Assembly: GCA_035517775.1 (NCBI GenBank)
Contig: DATIYF010000105.1
Coordinates: 74,452-138,451 of the forward strand
DNA: 64,000 nt
Direction of reading: 5' to 3'
DNA from: DATIYF01 sp035517775
GTDB taxonomy: Bacteria; Acidobacteriota; Terriglobia; Terriglobales; Acidobacteriaceae
The position numbers and the translations under genes were made by a program. How positions within the stretch are numbered: position 1 is the stretch's first letter; each line of letters starts with the position of its first letter. Shown here one piece after another: positions 24,143 to 33,389 of this stretch. The notes under the pieces were generated by a model that saw nothing but the letters and a program-made list of their open reading frames with translations, was not told where the DNA came from and searched no databases.

Positions 24143-25408
24143 TTAGTGACCGTCCGCGGTATTGCAGGCGACAATCGCCGGGGCGGGTTCCGCTTCGGTA
24201 ACCCCCGCCTGGCCGGCCAGAATTTCGACGATGCGGCGGGCGGCGCGCCCATCCCACAGGTAGGGGGAGGCGCCCGAAGGCTTCCACTCGAGCTGCTGCC
24301 GGATGGCTTTGCGGATGCCCTCGCTGCGCACCCCGGCCAGGCGGTTGCTGCCGCAATCTATGGTCACCGGACGCTCGGTGTTCTCCCGCACCGTGACGCA
24401 GGGCACGCCCAGGCTGGTGGTCTCCTCCTGAATGCCGCCCGAGTCGCTCACCACCAGGCGGGCATGCTTCATCAGGCAGAGAAAATCGAGATAGCCCTGG
24501 GGATCAATCATCACGATGCCCGGGGCCGGGCCGCTGCCGTTTGCCGAGGCGCCAGCCCGGAAATAAGATTCGAAGCCGTACTGCCCGATCTGCTTCTGGG
24601 TGCGGGGATGGGCCGGAAAGACGACGGGATAGGCGGCCACCAGCTCCTCCAGGCCGCGCAGAATCTCGCGGAAGATAGCGGGATCATCCACGTTGGCCGG
24701 GCGGTGCAGGGTGAGCAGAACGTAAGGCTTGATGGGGTGCGCGCCCTTGCCCGGGGCCGCGGCCCGGAGCCCCAGGCGGTCGAGCAGGGGCGAGGCGTCA
24801 GCTTTTTCCCGGTAAGCGAACAGCGAATCAATCATGGTGTTGCCCACAAAAAAGACGCGCTCGCGGGGAACCCCTTCGCGGTCGAGGTTGCGCAGCCCGC
24901 TCTCTTCGGTGACGAACAGGAAGTCGCAGAGATGGTCGGTCAGCACCCGGTTGGCCTCCTCCGGCATGCTGCGGTCAAAGGAGCGCAGGCCGGCTTCGAC
25001 ATGGGCGATGCGCGGGCGCGCCCCGCCGCCGGGGAAGGTGATTTTCGCCGCCACCAGGGCGCAGGCCAGGGTGGAGTTGACGTCTCCGACGACCATCACC
25101 AGCTCGGGACGGTGCTCGAGCACGACTGGCTCGAAGCGCTTCATGATCTCGGCGGTCTGGGCGGCGTGCGAGCCCGAGCCCGCGCCCAGAAAGACGTCCG
25201 GCTGGGGCATGTTGAGGTCGGCGAAGAAGGCGTCCGACATGCGCGCATCGTAGTGCTGCCCGGTATGCACCAGAATGCACTCGATCTTCCCCGCCCCGTT
25301 GCCCTGGGCCCGGCCCGCGGCGCGCCGGTTATGCTCGGCGATGGCGGCGGTGATGGGCGCGGCCTTCATGAAGTTGGGACGGGCTCCAACCACGATCATG
25401 ATTTTCAT
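24143..25408 (-). CDS. wecB: UDP-N-acetylglucosamine 2-epimerase (WecB/WbpI type)
   Basis: From ATG 25408 the 421-residue product has the signatures of non-hydrolysing 2-epimerases: VVGARPNFMKAAP at the N-terminus, HTGQHYDARMSD, VVGDVNSTLACALVA, HVEAGLRS and VSDSGGIQEETTSLGVPCVT. The enzyme inverts C2 of a UDP-HexNAc. In the order B-D-E-I seen here it would act as WbpI, making UDP-2,3-diacetamido-2,3-dideoxy-D-mannuronic acid from the gluco form. A short Ala/Gly insertion near residue 35 is unusual but lies in a loop. Confidence 0.92.
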   Translation of the reverse strand: MKIMIVVGARPNFMKAAPITAAIAEHNRRAAGRAQGNGAGKIECILVHTGQHYDARMSDAFFADLNMPQPDVFLGAGSGSHAAQTAEIMKRFEPVVLEHRPELVMVVGDVNSTLACALVAAKITFPGGGARPRIAHVEAGLRSFDRSMPEEANRVLTDHLCDFLFVTEESGLRNLDREGVPRERVFFVGNTMIDSLFAYREKADASPLLDRLGLRAAAPGKGAHPIKPYVLLTLHRPANVDDPAIFREILRGLEELVAAYPVVFPAHPRTQKQIGQYGFESYFRAGASANGSGPAPGIVMIDPQGYLDFLCLMKHARLVVSDSGGIQEETTSLGVPCVTVRENTERPVTIDCGSNRLAGVRSEGIRKAIRQQLEWKPSGASPYLWDGRAARRIVEILAGQAGVTEAEPAPAIVACNTADGH

Positions 25409-25463
25409 CTGTGCTCTACCCTTTGGCGATGCGAAGTGCAATCAGCGGGGAGGGACAGGGGCT

Positions 25464-26681
25464 TCAGCCGACGCTCAACTCGGCCAGACGGCGGGGGCCG
25501 GTCAGCTGCAAAAGTTTTTCCGCCACCTGGCGGACTTTTTCGAGGGCAAGCTGAGGATACATGGGCAGGGAGAGAATCTCGGGCGCCACCCGCTCGGCCG
25601 CGGGGAAGTCTCCGGCGCGGTAGCCCAGGCGCTGGTAAGCCTTCTGCAGGTGCAGCGGAATAGGATAGTGAATGGCGGTGCCGATGCCGGCCGCGCCCAG
25701 CTCAGCCTGCAGCTTCTCGCGGTTGGCCACGCGCACCACATACAGGTGATAGACCGACTTCGACCAGGCCGGCTCCTGCGGCGCCTGCACCGCGTCCGCG
25801 GCGGCAAACAGCCGGCTGTACTCTCGGGCGACCTGCCGCCGCTGCTCGTTCCACCCGGCCAGATGCTTGAGCTTGGCCCGCAGGATGCCCGCCTGAATGG
25901 TATCCAGGCGGCCGTTGTAGCCCTCGACATCGTGATAGTACTTGCGGCTCTGCCCGTGGTCGCGCAGCATGCGGATCTTGCGCGCCACCTCGGCATCCGC
26001 GGTGGTGACCGCGCCCGCCTCGCCGCAGGCGCCCAGGTTCTTTCCCGGATAAAAGCTGAAGGCCGCGGCTTTGCCCGCCGCGCCCGCCTTGACCCAGCGC
26101 TGCTGGCGCGCCGAGTGATACTCGGCGCCGTGCGCCTGGCAGGCATCTTCAATGACCATCAGCCCGTAGCGCTCGGCCAGCTCCTGAATGGGATCGAGGT
26201 TGGCCATCTGCCCGTAGAGATGCACCGGCACGATGGCGGTCACGGGACGCCCGCTCTTGGCGTGGTAGAGTTTGCCCGAAAGCTGGTCCTGCCAGCAGTC
26301 TTCTTCGAGAAACTCGGCCAGGCGCTCGGGGTCCAGGCTGTAGGTGGACTCGTCAATATCGACGAAGGCGGGCCGCGCCCCCGCCTGGGTGATGGCCTCG
26401 GTGGTGGCGATGAAGGTGTTGGGCACGGTGATGACCACGTCGCCGGCCTCGACCCCGGCCGCCATCAGGGCAAAGCGCACCGCGTCGGTGCCGTTGGCCA
26501 CGCCGATGGCATGCGCGGCGCCGCAGAAGGCGGCAAACTCGCGCTCGAACTCTTCAAGCGGCGTGCCCCCGATGAAATGCGCCGAGCGCAGGCAGTGGCG
26601 AAACCCGGCCACCAGCTCTTCTTCGAGCTCGAGGTGGGGCGTGATCAGATCTAAGAATGGAATGTTTCCCTGAGCCTTCAT
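25464..26681 (-). CDS. DegT/DnrJ/EryC1/StrS aminotransferase (WbpE-like)
   Basis: The 405-residue product is a full-length PLP sugar aminotransferase. It has IPFLDL at the start, GVANGTDAVRFAL, VHLYGQMANLDPI, VIEDACQAHGAEY and FSFYPGKNLGACGEAG, where Lys is the Schiff-base residue. By position between the WbpD-like and WbpI-like genes it should convert the 3-keto sugar to the 3-amino sugar. Its ATG overlaps the stop of the acetyltransferase gene (ATGA). An insertion of about 30 residues after AEFLEEDCWQDQ is longer than in most WbpE proteins. Confidence 0.92.
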   Translation of the reverse strand: MKAQGNIPFLDLITPHLELEEELVAGFRHCLRSAHFIGGTPLEEFEREFAAFCGAAHAIGVANGTDAVRFALMAAGVEAGDVVITVPNTFIATTEAITQAGARPAFVDIDESTYSLDPERLAEFLEEDCWQDQLSGKLYHAKSGRPVTAIVPVHLYGQMANLDPIQELAERYGLMVIEDACQAHGAEYHSARQQRWVKAGAAGKAAAFSFYPGKNLGACGEAGAVTTADAEVARKIRMLRDHGQSRKYYHDVEGYNGRLDTIQAGILRAKLKHLAGWNEQRRQVAREYSRLFAAADAVQAPQEPAWSKSVYHLYVVRVANREKLQAELGAAGIGTAIHYPIPLHLQKAYQRLGYRAGDFPAAERVAPEILSLPMYPQLALEKVRQVAEKLLQLTGPRRLAELSVG

Positions 26682-27256
26682 ATGGATTCCCCCGATGATT
26701 TTTCCTTGCCGTCCGCTTTCAGGTAGCGCAGAACTTTCGCCGGATTGCCCGCCACCACCGCATACGCGGGCACGTTCTTGGTCACTACGCTGCCCGCGCC
26801 CACCAGCGCCTTCTCCCCGATTTCGAGGTTGGCCAGGATGGTCGCTCCCGAGCCGATCGAAGCTCCCTTGCGCACCCGGGTGTACTCCACCTTCCAGTCG
26901 GCCTCGGTCTGCAGGCCGCCGCCTGCGGTGGTGGCGCGGGGATAGGAGTCGTTGATGAAGGTCACGCCGTGGCCGACAAAAACGTCGTCTTCGATGGTCA
27001 CGCCTTCGCAGATGAAGCTGTGGCTGGAAATCTTGCAGTTGCAGCCGATGCTGGCGTTTTTCTGGATCTCGACGAAGGCGCCAATCTTGCTGTTCGCGCC
27101 CACCTGGCAGCCGTAAAGGTTGATGAACTTCGAAAGCTTCACGCCCTCGCCCAGCTTGACGTCGGCAGCGATGGCGAGATACGGGCTGGGCTCCGCGGTT
27201 TGGGCTTGCGCCTGGGCCGGCGCCGTCCTGGACGCCTGGCCGGGTTTGCCGCTCAT
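26678..27256 (-). CDS. Hexapeptide-repeat N-acetyltransferase (WbpD-like)
   Basis: The 192-residue product has about 22 N-terminal Ala/Gln-rich residues, then imperfect hexapeptide repeats ([I/V/L]-G-x-x) from about residue 30 to 165, forming a left-handed beta-helix. Motifs include VFVGHGVTFINDSYPRA and VVAGNPAKVLR, both typical of UDP-3-amino-glucuronate 3-N-acetyltransferases. It would acetylate the amino group made by the neighbouring aminotransferase. Both its ends overlap neighbouring genes by 4 nt (ATGA), which shows tight coupling. Confidence 0.9.
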   Translation of the reverse strand: MSGKPGQASRTAPAQAQAQTAEPSPYLAIAADVKLGEGVKLSKFINLYGCQVGANSKIGAFVEIQKNASIGCNCKISSHSFICEGVTIEDDVFVGHGVTFINDSYPRATTAGGGLQTEADWKVEYTRVRKGASIGSGATILANLEIGEKALVGAGSVVTKNVPAYAVVAGNPAKVLRYLKADGKEKSSGESI

Positions 27257-28299
27257 GCGTGCACCCCTTTCTCGGCGCGGGCGCCGCGCCCGGCAAGCTT
27301 TACCAGCTTGCCCCGGTCCTTGAGCGACTCCTCGGCCGCTTCCAGCAGCTCGACCACCCGCAGCCCGGCGACGCCGTCGTTGACCGCGGCCTTGCCCGAA
27401 GCGATGCACTGGAAGAAATAGCCGACCTCGCTTTTGAGCGCCTCGGTCTGCTCCACCCGCGGCGCCCACATGTCGCCCGAGCGGTAGCTGACCAGCAGGT
27501 CATAGACGCCCTTGTGGCTGCCGTTTTTGACGCTCACGCCCTTGTCATAGACTTTGATCTTTTCGTCGGCCTCAAGATCGTTCCACACCAGCATCTTCTT
27601 CTCCCCGCCGATGAGGGTGGTGCGCACCTTGACCGGCGAGAGCCAGTTCACGTTGATGTGGGCGACCACGTTGCCGGGAAAATAAATGGTGAGGAAGGCG
27701 ATATCCACGTGGCTGTTGAGATGTTTTTCTCCCGTCGCCACCAGCGCCTCGGGCTGCTGCTGGATGACGTAATCCATGATGGAAAGGTCGTGCGGCGCCA
27801 GGTCCCAGATCACGTTGATGTCGTGCTGGAACAACCCCAGGTTGACCCGCATGGCGTCGTAATAAAACAGCTTGCCCATGATGCCTTCTTCCACCAGCTG
27901 GCGGATCTTGCGCACCGCCCCGGTGAACAGAAAGGTGTGGTCCACCATGATCTGCAGCTTCTTCTTTTCGGCCAGCTCGATCAGCTCCTCGGCCTGGGCG
28001 CTGGTCGAGGTGAAGGGCTTCTCGACGAACACGTGTTTGCCATGGCTGAGCGCGCTCTTGGCCAGCTCGTAGTGCGTCCATACCGGCGTGACCACGGCCA
28101 CCACGTCAATCTCAGGATGGGTCAGCACCTCCTGGCAGTCGGAGGTGACTTTGACTCCGGGAAAGCTCTGCTGCGCCCGCTCCAGGCAGTCCTTACGCTT
28201 GTCAGTGATGGCCACCACCTGGGAAAGCCCGGGCTGGTGGAAGTTGCGGGCCACGTTGGGGCCCCAGTATCCGTACCCGATGATGCCGACTTTGATCAT
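27253..28299 (-). CDS. Gfo/Idh/MocA oxidoreductase (WbpB-like)
   Basis: The 348-residue product has the Rossmann motif VGIIGYGYWGPNVARNF at residues 4-20, and VEKPFTSTSAQAEEL (about 92-106) with the catalytic-region Glu-Lys-Pro. VDHTFLFTG and WDLAPHDLSIMDY follow, as in WbpB-type enzymes. It would oxidise C3 of UDP-GlcNAcA with NAD+. It is the first gene of the B-D-E-I set, 159 bp downstream of the sugar transferase gene. The 6-dehydrogenase needed upstream (WbpA) is not in this window. Confidence 0.92.
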   Translation of the reverse strand: MIKVGIIGYGYWGPNVARNFHQPGLSQVVAITDKRKDCLERAQQSFPGVKVTSDCQEVLTHPEIDVVAVVTPVWTHYELAKSALSHGKHVFVEKPFTSTSAQAEELIELAEKKKLQIMVDHTFLFTGAVRKIRQLVEEGIMGKLFYYDAMRVNLGLFQHDINVIWDLAPHDLSIMDYVIQQQPEALVATGEKHLNSHVDIAFLTIYFPGNVVAHINVNWLSPVKVRTTLIGGEKKMLVWNDLEADEKIKVYDKGVSVKNGSHKGVYDLLVSYRSGDMWAPRVEQTEALKSEVGYFFQCIASGKAAVNDGVAGLRVVELLEAAEESLKDRGKLVKLAGRGARAEKGVHA

Positions 28300-28458
28300 A
28301 GCTATACCCTCGAGCCCACACTCTGGGCGCGTAAGCCGGTCTATGCCTGACCGAGGCGGGAGAAAAAACGGGGGGAACGTCTTGCCGGGCGCGGCCCGGG
28401 CGCAGCCTGCTTGCCTGCGCGCACGGCCGGCCGTCCTGACCAGGGAACCGGGGAGAGG

Positions 28459-29604
28459 TTAGTAGGCTCCGTCGCCGGAAAAGACCGCCGCCGGCGTGCG
28501 GAGTAGGATCTTCAGGTCCAGCCAGAGCGACTGCTTTCTGGCGTATTGCAAATCCAGGCGCACCATGTCGTCGAACTTGGTGCGGCTGCGCCCGTTCACC
28601 TGCCACAGCCCGGTGATGCCGGGGCGGGCCTCGAGCAGGCGGCGGCGGTGCCACACGTCATAGGCCTCGACCTCGTAGGGCAGCGGCGGACGCGGCCCCA
28701 CCAGCGACATATCGCCGCGCAGCACGTTGAAGAACTGGGGCAGCTCGTCCAGGCTGGCGCGCCGCAGCCAGCGCCCCACCGCGGTCACCCGCGGGTCGTC
28801 GGTGATCTTGAACACCCCGTCCTGGCCCTTGCGGTCGGCCTTGCCGGCGATCAGCTTCTTGACGTACTCCTTGTGGATCTCGGCGCTGTTGTTGACGTGC
28901 ATGGAGCGGAACTTGAGAAAGATGAAGCGCTGGCCATACTGGCCCACGCGCTGCTGGCGGAACAGCACCGGGCCCTCGGAGCTGAGCTTGACCGCCAGCG
29001 CAATGGCGGCGAAGACGGGGGCAAACAGCAGCAGCGCCAGCGCCGACCCGGCCACGTCCATGGCCCGCTTGAAGGAGCGCGACAGCTTCTTCTGGTCGGC
29101 CTGCTGCCGCAGGTCGGGATAGAGGGCGGAGTCGCGGGGATGGGGCGGGGACTGGTGCTCGTCCCAGTCTTCGGGAAACAGATGGAACGAGATGTTGATC
29201 TGGCTGAACTGCTCAAGCGTCAGGCAGTCGCGCAAGGCCCCGCTCACCCGCAGCAGCATGGTGGCCAGAATCGATTTCTTGGCGTCCACTGCGATCTCGG
29301 TGAACATGATGCCCACCACCGTCTCCTCCCGGTACCAGCCGGTCACGTCGGTGTCGCGGGTGGAGAGGGAGAGCGCCGCCAGCATGTTCTCGAGCAGCTT
29401 GCCGTTTTTCTCCCGCGACAGCACCTTGCCGGTATCGAGCAGCATGAGCAGAAAAGGCTTGCCGGAGCGCTCGGCGCGCTTGCGCTCCAGGCAGATGGTG
29501 CGCTGGAAGTGCTCTTCGGAAAGGATGCCCGTCCCCACCACCCGCGCCGCCTCTTTGGGGCGGGGCGCGGTGTCCACGGGTTTTGCCGAGTCTGTGACTT
29601 TCAC
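28459..29604 (-). CDS. Priming sugar transferase with a degenerate GGDEF-like N-terminus
   Basis: Residues about 190-381 form a bacterial sugar transferase (PF02397). A hydrophobic anchor (AMDVAGSALALLLFAPVF) is followed by FRQQRVGQYGQRFIFLKFRS, DELPQFFNVLRGDMSLVGPR and ARPGITGLWQVNGRS, the full signature of WbaP/WcaJ-type phosphoglycosyl transferases. It would load the first sugar phosphate on undecaprenyl phosphate. Instead of the usual four-helix membrane part, the N-terminus (about 30-160) is soluble and looks like a worn GGDEF fold (MLLDTGKVLSREKNGKLLEN, DTDVTGWYREETVVGIMF) without the GGDEF motif. Confidence 0.92.
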   Translation of the reverse strand: MKVTDSAKPVDTAPRPKEAARVVGTGILSEEHFQRTICLERKRAERSGKPFLLMLLDTGKVLSREKNGKLLENMLAALSLSTRDTDVTGWYREETVVGIMFTEIAVDAKKSILATMLLRVSGALRDCLTLEQFSQINISFHLFPEDWDEHQSPPHPRDSALYPDLRQQADQKKLSRSFKRAMDVAGSALALLLFAPVFAAIALAVKLSSEGPVLFRQQRVGQYGQRFIFLKFRSMHVNNSAEIHKEYVKKLIAGKADRKGQDGVFKITDDPRVTAVGRWLRRASLDELPQFFNVLRGDMSLVGPRPPLPYEVEAYDVWHRRRLLEARPGITGLWQVNGRSRTKFDDMVRLDLQYARKQSLWLDLKILLRTPAAVFSGDGAY

Positions 29605-29768
29605 GCTTCTTCTCCTTGAACCATTGCACCCGCTGCGGGGCCAACCGGGGAGCGCCGCACCGCGTCAGGAGTTTCGACCTGGGCTATAGACACTGCTCGT
29701 GCAGTTTTTTGGGGAGGGGCTGGGTTGGAGCGCTCTGCGCTGCTTCTAGGTTCCGGGTGATCCTGGGC

Positions 29769-30743
29769 TCACGGCTCGCTGGTGGTGGTCGTAGCCGCGT
29801 AGCTGTACCGCGAATAATAATCCTTTTGCTGGGTGTCCATACAACTATTTACGACCACCCCCAGCAAGCGGGAGCGGTCGACCACCCCCAGGCCGCGCTC
29901 CAGCTGCTGGCGCTCGGTCCGTCCTTCGCGCACCACCAGCACGATGCCGTCGGAGTGCCGGCTCCAGACGCTGGTATCGGCCAGGGGCAGCAGCGGGGGC
30001 GAGTCAATCACGATCCAGTCAAACCAGGCCTCAAGCTGCTCCAGCAGCCCGGCCAGCTTGCCCGACTGCATCAGCTCCAGGGGGTTCTCCGGGGTGCGGC
30101 CAGCGGGCAGAAACCAGAAGCCGGCGTTTTCGAGGAAGTAGATATTTTCCAGGGGCCGGGAGCTGTCGCGCAGCCACTCGGTCAGCCCGGCAAGGCCGGG
30201 CAGCCCGAACTGCAGGGCCTGCGCCGGGCGCCGCAGGTCGCCCTCAATCAGCAGCACTTTCTGCTGCTTGCGGCGGGCCAGGGTCACCGCCAGGTTGCCC
30301 GAGATCAGGCTCTTGCCCTCTTCCGGCAGGGTGCTGGTGATGAGGACTCTTTTCAGCTTTTTCGCCTGCTGCAGCTGGCGCAGGCGCACCCCCAGGAAGC
30401 GGAACTTTTCCCCCGCCAGGCCTTCTTTTTCGGTCAGCGCCACCATGCGGCTGTCAGGCATGAGGTTCACCCGGGCGGTGGGAAAGCGGGCAAAATTGGG
30501 GGCCGGGACTTTGGCTGCGGCCGGCTTTTCCGGCGCCGGCGCGGCCGGAACCGGCTTTTCGGCCGCCGGGGCCTCCGCCTGGTGTTGCGCCTGTTCCAGC
30601 AGCTGGCGCGCCGCCGCCTTCTCTTCCGCCTCCGCCTCGGCTTCGGCCGCGAGCGCTTCCTGGGCCAGCTCGGGGGGCTCGGGGAAGGCGAAGTCAATGC
30701 GTTCGGCTTCCGATCTCTGCAGCGCTTCAAAAATGCGGCTCAT
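29769..30743 (-). CDS. BY-kinase (CpsD/CapB family)
   Basis: The 324-residue product has a Pro/Ala/Glu-rich N-terminus (about 1-95), then the tyrosine kinase core: Walker A variant STLPEEGKSLISGN (about 138-151), Walker A' VLLIEGDLRRP, Walker B WIVIDSPPLLPLAD, and a C-terminal tyrosine cluster (KDYYSRYSY) for autophosphorylation. It controls polymer length together with the Wzz-like protein. It has no membrane segment, so it is the separate cytoplasmic type. The start overlaps the stop of the ATPase gene by 4 nt. Confidence 0.92.
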   Translation of the reverse strand: MSRIFEALQRSEAERIDFAFPEPPELAQEALAAEAEAEAEEKAAARQLLEQAQHQAEAPAAEKPVPAAPAPEKPAAAKVPAPNFARFPTARVNLMPDSRMVALTEKEGLAGEKFRFLGVRLRQLQQAKKLKRVLITSTLPEEGKSLISGNLAVTLARRKQQKVLLIEGDLRRPAQALQFGLPGLAGLTEWLRDSSRPLENIYFLENAGFWFLPAGRTPENPLELMQSGKLAGLLEQLEAWFDWIVIDSPPLLPLADTSVWSRHSDGIVLVVREGRTERQQLERGLGVVDRSRLLGVVVNSCMDTQQKDYYSRYSYAATTTTSEP

Positions 30744-31735
30744 GCGCGGTGGCTCCTGGTCTCGGCGGGCAGCGGCGGGTCTTCGCTTTCATGGCTGCGC
30801 ATGCTCTGCAGATAATCGTGCAATTGCAGCAGGGTCTTGACCGCCTGCCAGACCTCTCCGCTCTCCCGCGGCTCGCCCGCCTCGCGCGCCGGCGGGGGCG
30901 TGGGCGCGGGCTCGGAGACCACGTGCAGGCGGAAGTCGGCCGCCACCTCATCAATGATTTCCGCACCCACCACCGGCACCTGGCGGGCAAAGCCGGTGAT
31001 CAGCGCATTTTCGCACAGGGTGTTGACCAGGCGGGGAATGCCGCGCGAGTGGCGGTAGACCCGCACCAGAGATTCCGGGGGAAACAGCGCCGGGCCGTGG
31101 GAGTTGGCGCCCGCCAGCTGCAGCCGCCGCTCCACGTAGCCGCGGGTTTCCTCGAGGGTCAGCGGCTCCAGCTGCGAGCGCAGCGCGATGCGCTGCTTGA
31201 GCTGGCGCAGGGCCACGGAATCCAGTTTTTCGTCGAGCTCGGGCTGGCCCACCAGCAGAATCTGCAACAGCTTTTCCTGCGCGGTCTCGAGGTTGGTGAG
31301 CAGACGGATCTCCTCCAGCACGTCCACGGAAAGGTGGTGCGCCTCATCCACCACCAGCACCGTGGTCAGGCGCTTCTGGTGGCGCCCGATCAGGTAGCTG
31401 CCCAGCTCGAGCAGCAGATCGCTTTTGTTCTTGCCCGCGGTGGGCAGGCCGAAGTCGCCGGCCACGTACTGCAGAAACTCGTCCGGCGACAGGCGGCTGT
31501 TGAACACGTAAGCGTAGGCCATGTTGCGCCGGTTGAGCAGCTCGAGCAGGCAGCGCACCAGCAGGGTCTTGCCCGTCCCGACCTCGCCGGTCATGACCAC
31601 GAACCCTTTGCGCCGGCGTACGCCGTAGTAAAGCGCGGCCAGGGCCTCGTTATGCCTGCGGGTAGGAAACAGGAACGAGGGATCGGGGGTGATCTCGAAG
31701 GGATTGCGCGTCAGCTTGTAGAAGCTCTTGTACAT
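30740..31735 (-). CDS. ExeA-like AAA ATPase of EPS loci
   Basis: The 331-residue product begins MYKSFYKLTRNPFEITPDP, which is the conserved start of XrtA-type and ExeA-like ATPases. It has Walker A VVMTGEVGTGKTLL (about 46-59) and Walker B VLVVDEAHHLS (about 126-136), plus RIALRSQLEPLTLEET (about 183-198). Such ATPases lie next to Wzz and BY-kinase genes in EPS/PEP-CTERM loci and probably drive assembly of the export machine. No exosortase gene is present here. The C-terminal tail is acidic and unconserved. Confidence 0.88.
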   Translation of the reverse strand: MYKSFYKLTRNPFEITPDPSFLFPTRRHNEALAALYYGVRRRKGFVVMTGEVGTGKTLLVRCLLELLNRRNMAYAYVFNSRLSPDEFLQYVAGDFGLPTAGKNKSDLLLELGSYLIGRHQKRLTTVLVVDEAHHLSVDVLEEIRLLTNLETAQEKLLQILLVGQPELDEKLDSVALRQLKQRIALRSQLEPLTLEETRGYVERRLQLAGANSHGPALFPPESLVRVYRHSRGIPRLVNTLCENALITGFARQVPVVGAEIIDEVAADFRLHVVSEPAPTPPPAREAGEPRESGEVWQAVKTLLQLHDYLQSMRSHESEDPPLPAETRSHRA

Positions 31736-31741
31736 GGCAGT

Positions 31742-33349
31742 TCAACCGCGGCGGTAGCTGAAGGCTACTCCCGCCAGGGTAACAATAAACATGAGCCCGA
31801 TGACCACCGCCTCCAGGCGCGCCTGGCGCTTGCGCTCGCGCTCTTCCCGGGCCGTGGTCAGGGGCGGGAGCTCGACCAGCACCTCGACCGGCAGCAGCTT
31901 CTTGAGCTCCTTCTCGGTGTAGAGGCGGTCATCCAGATACTCCGCCGCCGCCACCACCCCCAGGCCCAGCACCAGTCCGCCGAACAGGCCCCCCAGGGCC
32001 ATGCGGAAGCGGTTGGGCGAGTCCGGCTTGGTGGGCAGGCTGGGCGGATCAATCATGCGGAAGTGTTCGCCCTGCTGCTGCTTGAACAGGTTCTGGGTGA
32101 GCTCGGCCTGGTTCTTCTTGTTGAGCAGCGAGTCGTAGTCGGCCTTGGACTGATCGTAGTCGCGGGTCAGGTCGGCCAGCTCCTGCTGCGCCACCGGGGT
32201 ATCGTTCAGCCGCGCCTGGTACTGGTTGATGCGCTCCTGCAGGCCGGCAATCGAGCGCTGCCGGTTGGCGATCTCGATCTGATTGGCCTTGTACTGGCTT
32301 TGCACCTCGGCCATGGGCAGCTCGCGTCCGTCCGCCCCATAAGCGGTGGCCCCGGGATCATCGGCCGCATTGGGGTCGCTGCTCTTGCTGTTGCTCTGGG
32401 CCAGCAGCTGCTGCTTCAGCTTCTCGGTCTTGGCGATCTGGTCTTTGACCTTGATGACATCGGGATGGCGGTCGGTGTAGCGCGAGCTGAGGTCGGCGAG
32501 CTGCGCCCGCAGCCGCTGCAGCTCCTGCTCGATGGCGGGGAGGCCGCCGCTCGAGCCGTCGCTGGAGCGCTGGCTGCGGGCCATGGTCTTGTACTGGTTG
32601 ATCAGCGACTCGAAGTAGGCGCTCTGCTGGTTGGCCCGGCCGAGGGCGTCTTGCTCCGCCTGCAGCTGGCTCTGCAGCCCGCTCAGGATCTGCAGGTTGC
32701 TCTGCAGCTGGTCGGGCAGCGCCCCCAGGTGGCGGTCCTTGAACTCGCGGACCTTTTCCTCCTGCGCCGCCAGGTTCTTGCGCGCATCCTCCAGCTGGCT
32801 CTCCAGAAATTCCGTGGTCTTGGTGGCGTGGCTGGTGCTGACCTCGAGGTTCTCGCTGATCAGGATATTGGTCAGCTCGGTGGTCACCTGCTGGGCCACG
32901 TAAGGGTTCTGCGCCAGAAACGAAATGGTGAAGGAGGAGAGCTGGTTCTGGTCGGGCGAGCGCACCAGGTCAATCTGAATGTCCTTGCGCATGATCTCCA
33001 CCAGATCGTCCGGGGTGCGGCGCTTGCGCAGCGGAGCGTACAGGTTGAGCGAGTCAATGATGCGCAGCAGGCGGGTGCGGCTGAGCACCTGCTGGGTCAG
33101 GCTGTCCAGCCGGCTCTGCAGGTCGGTGCTCATGCTGCTGGGCACGATGTCTTTCGAGACGCTCGGCTCCTCCACCAGAATCAGCGTGCTCGAGCGGTAC
33201 ACCGAGGGCATGAACCAGCTCAGGCCCCACACGCCCAGAAAGACCACGAAAAACGGGATCAGCAGGTGCCAGCGGCGCCGCCTCAGGATCAGCCAGTAAT
33301 TCTTCCAGTCAATCTGGACCGGCTGCTCGTCGTAAACTTCTTCCGCCAT
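31742..33349 (-). CDS. Wzz/GumC-type chain-length determinant protein
   Basis: The 535-residue product has two membrane segments, at about residues 28-48 and 505-530, that flank a long periplasmic coiled-coil part (about 200-430, e.g. repeats of Gln-Leu-Glu heptads). The N-terminal Wzz motif region is YWLILRRRRWHLLIPFFVVF, and a Pro-rich segment near the C-terminus (PPSLPTKPDSPNRFRMALGG) matches the family. It sets polymer chain length in the inner membrane and would contact the Wza-like exporter and BY-kinase. The tyrosine-kinase domain is absent and is encoded separately two genes downstream. Confidence 0.92.
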   Translation of the reverse strand: MAEEVYDEQPVQIDWKNYWLILRRRRWHLLIPFFVVFLGVWGLSWFMPSVYRSSTLILVEEPSVSKDIVPSSMSTDLQSRLDSLTQQVLSRTRLLRIIDSLNLYAPLRKRRTPDDLVEIMRKDIQIDLVRSPDQNQLSSFTISFLAQNPYVAQQVTTELTNILISENLEVSTSHATKTTEFLESQLEDARKNLAAQEEKVREFKDRHLGALPDQLQSNLQILSGLQSQLQAEQDALGRANQQSAYFESLINQYKTMARSQRSSDGSSGGLPAIEQELQRLRAQLADLSSRYTDRHPDVIKVKDQIAKTEKLKQQLLAQSNSKSSDPNAADDPGATAYGADGRELPMAEVQSQYKANQIEIANRQRSIAGLQERINQYQARLNDTPVAQQELADLTRDYDQSKADYDSLLNKKNQAELTQNLFKQQQGEHFRMIDPPSLPTKPDSPNRFRMALGGLFGGLVLGLGVVAAAEYLDDRLYTEKELKKLLPVEVLVELPPLTTAREERERKRQARLEAVVIGLMFIVTLAGVAFSYRRG

Positions 33350-33389
33350 ATCTAGCTTCTACCCTCTTCTGACTTCGTAACTTTCCGCC

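Noticed and set aside
28459..33349. Exosortase/PEP-CTERM system
   Set aside because: ExeA-like ATPase, Wzz and FemAB-like genes fit such loci, but no exosortase membrane protein and no PEP-CTERM sorting signal were found.
30749..33355. Open frame of 868 codons on plus, opposite ATPase and Wzz-like genes
   Set aside because: Same cause; the opposite strand has well-defined families with proper starts and 4-nt overlaps.
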